NCBI GenBank assembly: GCA_026390435.1
Contig: JAPLFY010000105.1
Location: 1-64,000, forward strand
Length of the DNA stretch: 64,000 bases
DNA from: Pseudomonadota bacterium
Lineage (GTDB): Bacteria; Bdellovibrionota_B; Oligoflexia; Oligoflexales; CAIYRB01
Reading direction: 5' to 3'
Of the stretch, positions 8,863 to 18,439 are shown in pieces (the first letter of the stretch is position 1; every line of letters starts with the position of its first letter). A program made the position numbers and the translations under genes. Under the pieces are notes generated by a model. It was not told the DNA's origin. It worked only from the letters and a program-made list of their open reading frames with translations, and did no database searches.

Positions 8863-9007
8863 TCTCTAGCAGCCCTAGTATCTGGAATTTTCTTAATTAT
8901 AACGATATCCAAATTCTGTGCACTATTTTTTTGCTACTCCTATAGCCTGATCATAGTAAAATTCCTAATCTCCAACCCAGAAACGTTGAGCTCCGAAGGA
9001 AGTGAAA

Positions 9008-10276
9008 GTGAACCGAGTTAAAGCGTTGATGCTCCTAGGTGCTTGGGTTTTAGTCGCCATGCCGCTGCTCGCTTCTAGCGACGTGTTGGAGCCAGTCTGT
9101 CCGGCTGATTTCAGCGAATGGAAGGAGTGGCGCATCAAAGCTATTCGTGCGGCTATTAGTGCTGGCTATAGCTCTGGCATTAATTCGATGCAGATGACTA
9201 TTCAATCTTGCAGAACGAGTTTTGAGCATCTGGGTCCTAAAAAGAATTGCTTTGATCATATCGATAGATTTAGTCAGCAGTTCTTCAGGACGCATACACG
9301 GAATCACTCGCTAGCTTTAGGCATTTCTGATAGCGACTATTTGAGCCTCTTGGATTCCAAGGGCCTTGGATCCTTGCCGTCGGCGTTTCGTCATGAGGAT
9401 TTTCTGCGTAGGCTTGATGCAGCTCCGGACGGTGAATTTGCAGCTATTGCTCACGACATGGAGCGAATCGGACCGAAGGGTACCATGGCATTTTACTATC
9501 GTTCTAAGCATCTTCCTTCGGTTGATGATGCAGCAGTTAACGGTCGCATCATGTTGTATATTCCAGGATCTAAAGTAGATATTTTTAGTCAGTTCTCAGT
9601 TGGGCGGGGGAAATTAAATCAATTGCCAAACAGTATTTCAGTGATCAGCGTTGTAAAACTTGATTCTGCAGGACATAAGTTTGATCGCCCGAAGGTGTTT
9701 TTTAACGATCTTTGGCGCATTCGGGGGCGGAAGGTGGTCGTGCTTAATCGGCTGACTGCGACGAAAAGGATGGAGAATTGCTATGGTTGTCACAAAAGTC
9801 CATTGATTCCTATTTATCCAGAAGCAAGAACATTTGATCTGAGTAACGATAGTGGCCGATTAACTTCAGTAAATGAAATTATGTCGCGGTTTGCTAATGC
9901 AGAACATTTTAGTATCGATACCGAAGCGTACGGTCCCCCGATGGGTGTCGAGCGTTTAGAGTCCCTGCCTTGTAAGGGTTGGGGATCAGGAGATTTGGCC
10001 TCTGAAGAGACGGTGCGCTGTGGCGATTGCCACAACGGAGAGGTTCGGGGAAAACTAAACTTCCCCAGCGGTTTATCCATCCAGCTGCCATTTGAAACCA
10101 GTCTAGTGCATGCTTTTGTCGTTGGCTACGGGTTGATGCCCCCAATTTTTCAAGATCAGCCGTTACAGCAGCGAGAAGACATATTTAAGTGCCTGATTGA
10201 GGATTATTACGGGGATTTTTCTGATCCGAAAACTGGGAGATTCAACCAATGGTTGTTGCAGGAGGACTGTGGGTGA
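9008..10276 (+). CDS. Exported dihaem c-type cytochrome-like protein
   Basis: A signal peptide (ALMLLGAWVLVAMPLLASS) sends the protein to the periplasm. Two CxxCH haem-attachment motifs are visible, CYGCH and CGDCH (260-264 and 340-344 counted from the upstream GTG at 9002). Conserved Cys elsewhere (about 33, 70, 83) may form disulfides. GTG 9008 is preferred over GTG 9002 because AAGGA (8996-9000) is then at normal spacing. The gene overlaps the following YceI gene by four bases (GTGA), showing translational coupling. The family was not recognised; an electron-transfer or oxidase role is likely but unproven. Confidence 0.65.
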   Translation: MNRVKALMLLGAWVLVAMPLLASSDVLEPVCPADFSEWKEWRIKAIRAAISAGYSSGINSMQMTIQSCRTSFEHLGPKKNCFDHIDRFSQQFFRTHTRNHSLALGISDSDYLSLLDSKGLGSLPSAFRHEDFLRRLDAAPDGEFAAIAHDMERIGPKGTMAFYYRSKHLPSVDDAAVNGRIMLYIPGSKVDIFSQFSVGRGKLNQLPNSISVISVVKLDSAGHKFDRPKVFFNDLWRIRGRKVVVLNRLTATKRMENCYGCHKSPLIPIYPEARTFDLSNDSGRLTSVNEIMSRFANAEHFSIDTEAYGPPMGVERLESLPCKGWGSGDLASEETVRCGDCHNGEVRGKLNFPSGLSIQLPFETSLVHAFVVGYGLMPPIFQDQPLQQREDIFKCLIEDYYGDFSDPKTGRFNQWLLQEDCG

Positions 10277-10902
10277 AGGTGTGTCGTAAAGTTCCACTTT
10301 TTAGACTGATATTTTTCGCTCAGTTGCTGGGTATTGGGCACTCAGCGTTGGCAGCCGAACAACTTTTAGTAGTGGACGCGGTTGCAAGTGAAATTCGATG
10401 GGGTGGGCGAAAACTGACCGGCCAGCACCGGGGTACCTTGAAAGTGCTGAGTGGTTCGGTCCGACTAATTAATGGAGTCCCGTTTAGTGGGTCGCTAGAT
10501 GTCGATATGCAATCGATTCAAAACACGGACATTCTAAGTGATAATTGGCGCGCAAAACTGGAAGATCATTTGAAGTCCAGTGATTTTTTTGCCGTTGAAG
10601 ATTTTCCAAAGGCTCGCCTCACGCTAGTGAGGTGCACTTCGTCACGGCAGATTTCGTCCCAAATTCAATGCGACTGTAGGCTGCACCTAAAGGGAAGAGA
10701 GAATCCTGTGACTGTTGTGGTCTCCAAGAAAAAGAGCGAGATATTGGGCTCGTTTACTTTTGACCGGACTAAATGGGGTGTCAATTACCGTTCTCCCAAA
10801 ATCGCAAATCGAATTCTCAATCAGATTATTTACGATGAAGTTCAGGTGGATGCCTCCATTAGGTTCGTTGAGGAGAAAAGCCAAAGGTCGATCGCTGATT
10901 AG
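10273..10902 (+). CDS. YceI-family periplasmic protein
   Basis: A YceI-like lipocalin fold that in known members binds polyisoprenoid lipids in the periplasm. A signal peptide (FRLIFFAQLLGIGHSALA) is followed by the family pattern: AVASEIRWGGRKLTGQHRG, VDMQSIQNTD, SDFFAVEDFPKARL, LKGRENPV and WGVNYRSPKI. The start is GTG 10273, overlapping the previous stop as GTGA, with AGGAGG at 10260-10265. YceI proteins often neighbour cytochromes, which fits the dihaem protein upstream; a joint redox or quinone-related role is inference. A second YceI-like gene lies at 25073-25771. Confidence 0.85.
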   Translation: MKVCRKVPLFRLIFFAQLLGIGHSALAAEQLLVVDAVASEIRWGGRKLTGQHRGTLKVLSGSVRLINGVPFSGSLDVDMQSIQNTDILSDNWRAKLEDHLKSSDFFAVEDFPKARLTLVRCTSSRQISSQIQCDCRLHLKGRENPVTVVVSKKKSEILGSFTFDRTKWGVNYRSPKIANRILNQIIYDEVQVDASIRFVEEKSQRSIAD

Positions 10903-11004
10903 TGCGCTATAAAAAGTATTGTGAAAAAAATTATCAGGTAATAATAACCACCCTCCAGTTCATGGATTTTATACTTAAACCGCCTCCTAGTTGGTCCCCC
11001 CTTT

Positions 11005-11577
11005 ATGCCTCAACACGTTAAGATTTATGAGCAAGTGCTCCCGGCAGACCTTTGTGAGCGGATTATTGCGCGCTTTGAGCAAGATAAGCGCGTGGCGCCG
11101 GACCCGCAGCCGGACTACAGCACTAGGCATTACATCAATATTTCTCAGCAGATGGACTGGATGTCTATGTCCGGCGAACTCTGCCGCCATGTCAATGAGG
11201 TCGTGGGGCGCTATTTTGCTCGGCCCGACGAGTTGGCGCATGGCACCTACCATGAGTGGAGTGACGACGGGTATGTCGTGTCCCGCTACGCCGTGGGCGA
11301 CACCTGCGTGCTGCATATTGACGGCCAAAGTGCAGTCGAGCCTAACAATGGGCTTCGGATTGCCACGGTTGTTTTTTACCTCAATGACGTCAGTACCGGT
11401 GGTGAGACCTCGTTCCCACTGCAAGACCTTAAAGTAGCGCCGCGCCAGGGTAGGGCAGTTGTCTTCCCCGTTGGATACACTCACCCCCATGAAGTTTTAG
11501 CGGCGACCAGCCCCCGCTACATCATGCAGACCTGGATCACAGACCCCAACTTCCTAGTGTTGTCCGCATGTGAGTGA
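11005..11577 (+). CDS. 2-oxoglutarate/Fe(II)-dependent oxygenase, prolyl-4-hydroxylase type
   Basis: 190 residues matching the 2OG-Fe(II) oxygenase fold. Iron ligands are probably His104 and Asp106 (LHIDGQ) and a distal His at 160 or 162 (GYTHPHEV), with Arg171 (PRYIMQTW) to bind 2-oxoglutarate. The GGETSFP block and AVVFPVG strand are typical of the P4Hc subfamily. No signal peptide, so cytoplasmic; the substrate cannot be told from sequence. It stands alone between YceI and bipA. Confidence 0.85.
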   Translation: MPQHVKIYEQVLPADLCERIIARFEQDKRVAPDPQPDYSTRHYINISQQMDWMSMSGELCRHVNEVVGRYFARPDELAHGTYHEWSDDGYVVSRYAVGDTCVLHIDGQSAVEPNNGLRIATVVFYLNDVSTGGETSFPLQDLKVAPRQGRAVVFPVGYTHPHEVLAATSPRYIMQTWITDPNFLVLSACE

Positions 11578-11710
11578 TTTTGGTATCAATTGCCAATAAA
11601 TTAAGGTACATTGACGCGCCATTTGCCAATTAGTTCGACCGCCCCGGAGCCCTGCCGGATCGGTGTCCATGACCAGAGGGCCTGACTGGGCTCTGCAATC
11701 TGAGGAAGTA

Positions 11711-13573
11711 ATGTCTAACAATCTCCGGAACATCTGTATCATTGCTCACGTTGACCACGGTAAGACCACACTGGTGGACCATTTGCTGAAGCAAGCCGGG
11801 ACCTTCCAAGCTCACGAAGCCACAGCCGATCGGATGATGGATTCGGACTCCCAGGAGCGGGAACGCGGCATCACGATCTCCGCTAAGAACGCATGCTTCT
11901 GGCTGGGCGACGTGAAGGTCAATGTTGTCGACACCCCTGGTCACGCCGACTTCGGTGGTGAAGTTGAGCGGATCATGGACATGGTCGACGGTGCCATTCT
12001 GTTAGTGGACGCCGTCGAGGGGCCCCTGCCGCAGACGCGTTTCGTGTTGCAGAAGGCCATCGAGAAAAAACTCAAAGTTATCCTATGCATCAACAAGGTC
12101 GACCGTCCCGAGGCTGTCGGCAGCACGTTGGTTGAGGAGTGCGTGGATAAGACCTTCGACTTGTTCGTAGAGTTAGGTGCTTCCGACGAGCAGTGCGATT
12201 TCCCAATCATCTACGCCTGTGCCCGCCAAGGCTGGTGTACCAACGACCAAGCTGCCATTCCTACCTTCTTGGAAGGCGGCGGTTTGCGGACGCTGAAGCC
12301 ACTTTTCGACGAGATCCTTGGCATCCCAGCGCCAGCATCAGACACCAAAGCGGAAGTGCAACTGCTGGTCTCCAACATTGCCTACTCTGACTACCTTGGA
12401 CCACTCGCGCTGGGCCGCATCACTGCTGGCACCGTCCGCAAGGGTCAAGAACTGCTGCGCCACGGTGTGACTGAGAGCGGTCAGCCCACCACGAAGAAGT
12501 TTCAGGTGACGCGTCTGCTGTCCTACGAAGGGATGAAGCAAGTCGAGATCGACCAGCTAAATGCTGGTGATATCGGTTTGATTGCCGGATCGGAATACCT
12601 GGAAATCGGTGACACACTTAGCGGCCTAGCCGGCACCGCGCTGAAACGCATCAAGGTCGAAGAACCAACGATGCGCATGATTTTCTCGATCAACACCACG
12701 CCCAACTCCGGTCGTGAAGGCAAGGCGATTCAGTCGCGCGAGTTGCGCCAACGCCTCCTTAATGAGACTCGTAACAACGTGGCTCTGCGCCTGGAAGATA
12801 CCGACGTGCCAGATCAGTTTTACCTGCTCGGTCGCGGTGAATTGCAGTTCGGTGTTTTGATTGAGAAGATGCGCCGCGAAGGCCACGAATTCATGGTTGG
12901 TCGTCCTAACGTCCTCATGAAGGTCGAAGGCGGCGTGAAAGTGGAACCATTCGAGAAGATGACGCTGGACTTGCCGGAAGCCCACTCAGGGGACGTCACC
13001 AAGATGTATCAGCAACGCAAGGGCACCCTGCTGTCCTACGAAGCTGCAACGTTGACTGGTAACGAAGAGCAGCGGGTCCGCTTAACCTTCGAAATCCCAA
13101 CGCGCGGTATCCTAGGTACCAACTCCATGTATAAGACGGCGACCCGTGGGTCCGGTCTGATTAGTTCTGAGGCTTTGGGCTACCGTCCTAATGTTGGGAT
13201 CATCGCTCACCGTCTTACTGGCAGCTTAATTGCTGATCGTACCGGCAAGACGACGGAATACGCGCTGGCCTCGGTCCAGGAGCGTGGTGTTCTCTTCATC
13301 GGTGAGGGCGTGGAAGTTTACGAAGGTATGATTATTGGTGAGTGCGCTAAGGACAACGACCTTAACGTCAACCCAATCAAACCGAAAAAACTTACCAACA
13401 TGCGCACGACTGGTTCGGACGGGATTACTAACCTCTACGGTACCAAGAAGATGAGTCTTGAGCGTTGTATTGAATGGATCGACGACGATGAGTGGATCGA
13501 AGTCACTCCTCAGTCAGTGCGCCTGCGTAAGAAGATCTTGGCAGCCAACATGCGTGGCCTGCGTAAGACCTAA
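11711..13573 (+). CDS. typA: Ribosome-binding translational GTPase BipA/TypA
   Basis: A 620-residue EF-G-like GTPase that assists 50S subunit assembly and stress or cold growth in known bacteria. G1 AHVDHGKTT, RGITISAKN (switch I), DTPGHADFGGEVER (G3) and NKVD (G4) are all intact. The C-terminal half shows EPTMRMIFSINTTP, LGRGELQFGVLIEKMRREG and PTRGILGTNS, with the BipA-specific domain following. The in-frame ATG at 11663 adds 16 unusual residues. ATG 11711, with GAGGAAGT just upstream, gives the family N-terminus. A strong terminator follows. Codon use is more biased than in the neighbours, as expected for a household gene. Confidence 0.96.
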   Translation: MSNNLRNICIIAHVDHGKTTLVDHLLKQAGTFQAHEATADRMMDSDSQERERGITISAKNACFWLGDVKVNVVDTPGHADFGGEVERIMDMVDGAILLVDAVEGPLPQTRFVLQKAIEKKLKVILCINKVDRPEAVGSTLVEECVDKTFDLFVELGASDEQCDFPIIYACARQGWCTNDQAAIPTFLEGGGLRTLKPLFDEILGIPAPASDTKAEVQLLVSNIAYSDYLGPLALGRITAGTVRKGQELLRHGVTESGQPTTKKFQVTRLLSYEGMKQVEIDQLNAGDIGLIAGSEYLEIGDTLSGLAGTALKRIKVEEPTMRMIFSINTTPNSGREGKAIQSRELRQRLLNETRNNVALRLEDTDVPDQFYLLGRGELQFGVLIEKMRREGHEFMVGRPNVLMKVEGGVKVEPFEKMTLDLPEAHSGDVTKMYQQRKGTLLSYEAATLTGNEEQRVRLTFEIPTRGILGTNSMYKTATRGSGLISSEALGYRPNVGIIAHRLTGSLIADRTGKTTEYALASVQERGVLFIGEGVEVYEGMIIGECAKDNDLNVNPIKPKKLTNMRTTGSDGITNLYGTKKMSLERCIEWIDDDEWIEVTPQSVRLRKKILAANMRGLRKT

Positions 13574-13600
13574 GTTTTAATCTCGGTACAAGCCTTGCAA

Positions 13601-13623
13601 GCCCGACGTAAGTCGGGCTTTTT
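13601..13623 (+). terminator. Rho-independent terminator of typA
   Basis: GCCCGAC (13601-13607), loop GTAA, GTCGGGC (13612-13618), then five T (13619-13623). A perfect GC-rich stem with a short loop, 27 bases after the stop codon. Confidence 0.92.
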
Positions 13624-13652
13624 GCGTTAATTGCAACTGTGCGGAGGCTGAG

Positions 13653-14681
13653 ATGAGAAGGCTGTGTTGTGCGACCCTGCTATCGCTTCTTGTGATATGC
13701 GGCGTAGTGCCCGATTTGGCGCATAGTCAAGATCGTGATGATCCACTCTTTATGCTAGTGCTCGGTGACAGTGTCACTATGGGAGTATGGGCGGATGCTA
13801 CGCTTGGCTCCCCTAAGCCTGAATTTTATTTAGAAAGCTTACGGGTGCAACTCCACGCAGGACTCTTTAGTCTGCTATCGGGGCGTCGGGTGAACGACCT
13901 ATCGAATGCAAAAAAATATGCCGCTATTATCGATAAAAACTTTGGCTATATTTCTCGCAAGCATTTGTCGGCTCTGATCGGAGATCAGTCGTACTCAATT
14001 CCAAGTTTACTGAAGCAGCAGCAGGGTAGGGATGTTGAGGTCCTTCCAGCAACGGTGTTGGCGGGATGCTACCAACTTGCGGATGTGGTTTTTGACAAGA
14101 TTGATCGCTTTTTCGTTGATCACAGGGGTCATAAGGACCCGGATCTTATCTTTATAAATTTTAACGCGATGGATTTCGTATTTAATTCCACCATTTCTGT
14201 GTTCGAGCAGAATGTGAAGAAAACATTGACACGACTCGCCGTTCGCTTTCCGCACAGCACAATGGTTGTCACACCACTCGTTGATGTCGTGACTTTAATA
14301 AGGACTGCCTACGATAGGACGGCGGTGCCGGCTCGCTTTGGATTTAAGTCCCTGACTTGCTCAGATGCTTATGCGATGGTTGGCTTTGATAAAGCTGTAG
14401 GTGTGACCTCTGCTACGCCCCCCACTGAGATCGATGTTAAACAACAAAAGTTAGCGCTGATGCAGCAGGTGCTTGACGACGAGCTCTGGGCCCTGGGTAG
14501 TCGCTCTACGAGTGAAGCTTACGAGGCATTTTCCGGCAAAGTCATCCGCGTCGGCCGGATGGATCCTCCAGACGGGCTGTGGTATCCGTATCTTGCGGCG
14601 GATTGCATCCATCCCAATGTCGAAGGTCAAAAATTGCTGGGTGCGAGTATTTGGCAAGCGCTGGAAGCTGAATATCTCTAG
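13653..14681 (+). CDS. Exported SGNH/GDSL-like hydrolase
   Basis: A signal peptide (CCATLLSLLVICGVVPDLAHS) precedes an SGNH-type hydrolase. Block I is VLGDSVTMG with the candidate nucleophile Ser; an Asn-containing block (INFNAMD) follows mid-protein; block V is DCIHPNVEGQ, giving the Asp/His of the triad. Such enzymes are esterases, lipases or sugar deacetylases; the substrate is not deducible. The 342 residues are long for the family because of insertions between blocks. It starts 30 bases after the typA terminator, so it needs its own promoter. Confidence 0.75.
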   Translation: MRRLCCATLLSLLVICGVVPDLAHSQDRDDPLFMLVLGDSVTMGVWADATLGSPKPEFYLESLRVQLHAGLFSLLSGRRVNDLSNAKKYAAIIDKNFGYISRKHLSALIGDQSYSIPSLLKQQQGRDVEVLPATVLAGCYQLADVVFDKIDRFFVDHRGHKDPDLIFINFNAMDFVFNSTISVFEQNVKKTLTRLAVRFPHSTMVVTPLVDVVTLIRTAYDRTAVPARFGFKSLTCSDAYAMVGFDKAVGVTSATPPTEIDVKQQKLALMQQVLDDELWALGSRSTSEAYEAFSGKVIRVGRMDPPDGLWYPYLAADCIHPNVEGQKLLGASIWQALEAEYL

Positions 14682-14753
14682 AGCTGGTGCCCCACTGCTA
14701 GCGCATGGTAAGCTGTGGCCGCGTTAATAATTTGGACGTAGTCACGGTTCGTT

Positions 14754-15692
14754 ATGCCCGAGGAGACCGACTTGGGAAGTAGGCGTTTTAGTCGCTATAG
14801 TTGGGGTGTGTTAGCTTATACAGTTCTAGTCATTGCCTGGGGCGCATTTGTCCGCGCCAGCGGTTCGGGAGCTGGGTGTGGCGAACACTGGCCGCTTTGC
14901 AACGGGGTAGTAGTGCCCCGTTCCCCAGGCCTGGAAACCATAGTCGAGCTTAGCCACCGCCTAACCAGTGGTTTAACGCTGATTGCTGTGGCTATCATGG
15001 TGATCTGGGCTTTTCGCAAATTTCCCAAAGGCCACGCCCTGCGTCAGGGTAGTGTGCTGACGGGCATCTTTTTGGTGCTCGAGGCCGCTGTTGGCGCTGG
15101 TCTCGTTTTAGCGGCTTTAGTTAAAGACAACGCCTCGATCTTGCGCGCCGTGGTGATTAGCGCCCACTTGCTGAATACCTTCTTGCTAGTCGGCAGTATG
15201 ACCTATGTTGCGTGGTATGCCACTCGGGGGCGTTCCAGTCGCTTTCGTGTTGGGATTCGTGGTTGGCAGGTTCCGACTGTTCTAGTCGGTCTGGTTCTAT
15301 TTATGATTGTCGGTTCATCCGGTGCTATAGTTGCGCTCGGGGATACTTTGTTTCCCACTGCTACATTGACTGAGGGGCTGGCGCAGGATTTTTCTCCTAC
15401 CGCGCACTTTCTCATCCGGCTGCGAATCGTTCATCCGATCTTGGCTATGTTAACGAGTGCCTATTGGTTGGTGGTTAGCACCCTGTTGCGCAATCTCTCG
15501 CCAAATAAAACCGTAGTTCGATTAAGCACTATGGCTGCAGGTGCGGTTGTATTTCAGGTGCTACTTGGCTGTGTTAACTTGGTTTTACTTGCACCCACTT
15601 GGATACAGTTAGCGCATTTGATTGTGGCTGATTTGACGTGGGTGATCTTGATGATACTGAGTCTGGAAGTTTTGCACCCGGAAGAAAACTAG
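14754..15692 (+). CDS. ctaA: Haem A synthase (COX15/CtaA)
   Basis: An integral membrane enzyme converting haem O to haem A for aa3-type cytochrome oxidase. Hallmarks: GAFVRASGSGAGCGEHWPLC (first helix and Cys-pair loop), ELSHRLTSG with a haem-ligand His, later His residues in ISAHLLNTF, RIVHPILAM and QLAHLIVADLTW. About eight hydrophobic helices are seen in 312 residues, the family norm. Downstream is an unrelated small membrane protein. Its presence implies aerobic respiration with a haem A oxidase encoded elsewhere. Confidence 0.92.
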   Translation: MPEETDLGSRRFSRYSWGVLAYTVLVIAWGAFVRASGSGAGCGEHWPLCNGVVVPRSPGLETIVELSHRLTSGLTLIAVAIMVIWAFRKFPKGHALRQGSVLTGIFLVLEAAVGAGLVLAALVKDNASILRAVVISAHLLNTFLLVGSMTYVAWYATRGRSSRFRVGIRGWQVPTVLVGLVLFMIVGSSGAIVALGDTLFPTATLTEGLAQDFSPTAHFLIRLRIVHPILAMLTSAYWLVVSTLLRNLSPNKTVVRLSTMAAGAVVFQVLLGCVNLVLLAPTWIQLAHLIVADLTWVILMILSLEVLHPEEN

Positions 15693-15734
15693 GTCAAAAG
15701 CTGACCTTAAAAAATTATTTGGTGAGTCTGTTCT

Positions 15735-16193
15735 ATGCTGTTTGATCCATTTTTACTTGCAGTAGTCCAGACGGCATCTTGCCTGTTTATGGCTGGGGTA
15801 ATTTGGGTAGTTCAGTTGGTCCATTACCCTGCATTTCCATTCGTCGCGAAGGATCAATTTAGTGCTTTTCATACCTTCCATTCGGCCAGGATTACTTGGA
15901 TTGTTGGCCCAGCTATGGGAGTTGAACTCGTCTCGGCTGGACTACTCTGTGTAGCTTTTCCGCACAATTTACTTTGGTGGTCAAACATGACGGGCGTGCT
16001 GCTTATTTGGGCTAGCACTGTTTTTCTCAGTATTCCGCGTCATAATGCGTTGGCTTTGGGGTTTAGCTCGGCGGCGGATAGCCTGGTTCATAGCAATTGG
16101 CCGCGCACGATCATTTGGACCATCCGCAGCATTGTGCTTTGTCTAGCTTTGTTAAAGCTGGTTGGAAATCAAGGAATCGGTGCGGGATTTTAA
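15735..16193 (+). CDS. Conserved four-helix membrane protein
   Basis: 152 residues with four strongly hydrophobic segments (about 8-30, 53-75, 81-103, 126-145). The conserved-looking motifs WVVQLVHYPAFPFV, SIPRHNAL and HSNWPRTIIW are reminiscent of DUF1772-like small membrane proteins. No catalytic motif is evident. It begins 42 bases after ctaA on the same strand and may share its transcript. Its end overlaps the convergent methyltransferase gene by four bases. Function unknown. Confidence 0.65.
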   Translation: MLFDPFLLAVVQTASCLFMAGVIWVVQLVHYPAFPFVAKDQFSAFHTFHSARITWIVGPAMGVELVSAGLLCVAFPHNLLWWSNMTGVLLIWASTVFLSIPRHNALALGFSSAADSLVHSNWPRTIIWTIRSIVLCLALLKLVGNQGIGAGF

Positions 16194-16969
16194 ATTGCTC
16201 TGCTTTCTGCGCTCACTAGTACATAGTGGTATGCCTGAAGCAGACTCCGGCATAGACGTGCAGTGCCGCTAATTTGCCACCAACGTGGGTTAAGCACGAC
16301 TGGCGAAAGTTGCGCAACAAATTTTTCAAATCCGCTCAGTACTTGAGTATCGAGTATCTCAATGTGGCAGTGGTCGAACCCGCCCTGCGCCAATTCGTTC
16401 GTTAAATCGCCCTGCAAATACATGTGCTGATGATTAACGCGAGCAAGTCGCAGAGCCATGTTTAAAAGTAGTGGCACTGTTGCCTCTGGCTTGCGCATGA
16501 TTGTGGTGAAAGCTAGGCGTCCACCTGGCCGCAGGGTCGCGGCGGCTAAGCTAATGAATGGACGCAGCGAGCCAAAATGATACGCAGCATCAACACTGAC
16601 GACAGCGTCGTAGGCACCGCGCGGAAATGGATGGTCTTTCCAGTAATGACGCATGTCGCCAACCACCGCTATGCCAGCACTAGCTGCGCGCCGGTGATTT
16701 ATCGCTGAGACACAGGATGGGCGAAACTCAACAGCATCCACTCTGGCTGCGCCGTAGCCAGAAACCCAAAGATCCAGACTGGCGCCAATGCCGCAAGCGA
16801 TATCTAAGACCAGGTTACCACTTTTAAGTTGAGCGGCGTTACCAACTCTTGCCGCTAAGTGACGGCATGCTTCTTGATACGATCCCGCCTGACTCCAGTC
16901 ACCCAAATTTGACCAAGGGCCAGGTTCTAGGAGGTCGATAGGAAGGTCAAAAAAATCAGGGCTAGTCAC
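16190..16969 (-). CDS. Class I SAM-dependent methyltransferase
   Basis: The Rossmann-fold SAM site VLDIACGIGASLDLW (motif I) is followed by the acidic end of strand 2 (DAVEFRPSCVSAIN), then YDAVVSVDAAYHFG and LRPGGRLAFTTI (post-II/III region), typical of methyltransferase type 11. 259 residues, no export signal. Its ATG overlaps the stop of the upstream FAD enzyme gene by four bases, so the two are translationally coupled and probably modify the same small molecule, perhaps a lipid. The substrate is unknown. Confidence 0.85.
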   Translation of the reverse strand: MTSPDFFDLPIDLLEPGPWSNLGDWSQAGSYQEACRHLAARVGNAAQLKSGNLVLDIACGIGASLDLWVSGYGAARVDAVEFRPSCVSAINHRRAASAGIAVVGDMRHYWKDHPFPRGAYDAVVSVDAAYHFGSLRPFISLAAATLRPGGRLAFTTIMRKPEATVPLLLNMALRLARVNHQHMYLQGDLTNELAQGGFDHCHIEILDTQVLSGFEKFVAQLSPVVLNPRWWQISGTARLCRSLLQAYHYVLVSAESRAI

Positions 16970-18222
16970 TTAGGATCCCAGGCAACGTTCACATTCATGA
17001 GGCGTGCTACGTTGATTGCAGATCGTACTGCGGATTCGAGCAGTGGCACTCCTGCCGATGCCCAAGCGCCGCAGAAATAAACTCTACGATCACTCTCACG
17101 ATGCAGATCACTTAAAGCTTGCCAATGTTTCTCTTGTTCGGGCCGCACTACAGCCCTTTGCATGGTGACCCGGTGCATGATCTTGCTTGGATCTAAGGTT
17201 ACGGTTGGATTCCAGCTCTGGAATAGGGGGGCGTCACTTTTAAGTGACGGCTCTATGGGGTTAACCCACACCGTGAACATGTCCTGTTTAAAGTCCTTGT
17301 CCATGCGGTAGTTTAAGGGCGCCCAGTCCGACTTGCGTTCGGGCATGCAGCTTGCATCGGTGTGGACTACCAGCTCTCCTTGGTCAAAGACAAAATGTTT
17401 GAGAATATTCTGTTCTCGCGCGTAGGTTTCTGTGGCAAGGAAATCCATATGATTCGCTTGGGCCGCAATGACTACGCGGGCAAATTCGCCTTTTTCACCG
17501 CGTGCGTTGGTGATGGTGACACCGCTGCTGTTTTGGGTCAAAGAGACCACAGGAGATCCTGTAATCCAGTTTAGGTCTTCAGCAAGTTTACTGACCAAGG
17601 CGCGGGTTCCGCCCTGCAAACGGCGCATGCGTGAGCCAAACAGGATGTCACGCAATAGCACCAATAAATTTGCAGCAGGATAGTCAAGCAAAAAACGCTT
17701 GCTGCAAGTCGTAATCGTGCCGAGTAGGGGGAAAATAAAACCCTGCCAGAAAATCGGGCTGTAGTTTCTCGAGGTGAAAAACTCGCTCAAAGTTTCGTGT
17801 TCTGGTGGACTATGATCCAGGTCCCGAGCCAGACGCCGTAAATCGCGTCCTATGACGATTGCGCTGCGGTTGATAAATCGCAGTGATCCCAAACTCGGGA
17901 AGAGGCGCCCGCCAACCTGGATAGTTCCAGTGCGAAACCAAGTCGAACCATCATTCCAACTAAAAGATACGGGACAATCGATGGGGAACGTTCCCACTCC
18001 GAGAGAATTACAGAGTGCGAGCACTGACTTCCAGCCAGTTTCGGTCATCACCCTGAGCGGTACATCCACCCAGCCAGCAGGCAGCATATCGACAGTCTGG
18101 GCGGCCATACCCGGATGGGCCGCTGCCTCAAACACGGTCACAGATCGTCCGGAAGCTCGCAATATGTGCGCGGCCGTCAGTCCAGCCATACCACTGCCAA
18201 TCACAGCAACGTGTTCAGTCAT
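16966..18222 (-). CDS. FAD-dependent amine-oxidase-like oxidoreductase
   Basis: 418 residues beginning with a dinucleotide-binding motif, VAVIGSGMAGLTAAHILRAS, and the acidic strand VTVFEAA. The C-terminus has the FAD-contacting YFCGAWASAGVPLLESAVRS. The middle (RLQGGTRALVSKLAEDL and the Asn-rich strand that follows) matches the flavin amine oxidase/phytoene desaturase superfamily. First gene of a two-gene operon with a methyltransferase, a pairing reminiscent of FAD enzymes beside cyclopropane-synthase-type methyltransferases. The substrate is not established. Confidence 0.82.
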   Translation of the reverse strand: MTEHVAVIGSGMAGLTAAHILRASGRSVTVFEAAAHPGMAAQTVDMLPAGWVDVPLRVMTETGWKSVLALCNSLGVGTFPIDCPVSFSWNDGSTWFRTGTIQVGGRLFPSLGSLRFINRSAIVIGRDLRRLARDLDHSPPEHETLSEFFTSRNYSPIFWQGFIFPLLGTITTCSKRFLLDYPAANLLVLLRDILFGSRMRRLQGGTRALVSKLAEDLNWITGSPVVSLTQNSSGVTITNARGEKGEFARVVIAAQANHMDFLATETYAREQNILKHFVFDQGELVVHTDASCMPERKSDWAPLNYRMDKDFKQDMFTVWVNPIEPSLKSDAPLFQSWNPTVTLDPSKIMHRVTMQRAVVRPEQEKHWQALSDLHRESDRRVYFCGAWASAGVPLLESAVRSAINVARLMNVNVAWDPK

Positions 18223-18439
18223 CAGCTCGGCGCCCCCAGATTCACAACAGACTTCAGCTTAAACCAATCTAATCTAACACGACAGGACTGATGTTCCATA
18301 AGTTGGTAAATACCCCATTGCGTACTGTGAGGTAGGTCTGAGTCGTGCGGTATTCAGGTCATGTCTTAATTGGCTACGGCGCTACCATAAAATTGCCACA
18401 TCGGGCAGCAAAAAATAGAGTCAATCCTCTGGTTTAAAT

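Noticed and set aside
15691-15707. AGGTCA-AAAGC-TGACCT hairpin at the end of ctaA
   Set aside because: Stem is short (6 bp) and followed by A-rich, not T-rich, sequence on the plus strand; terminator status not supported.
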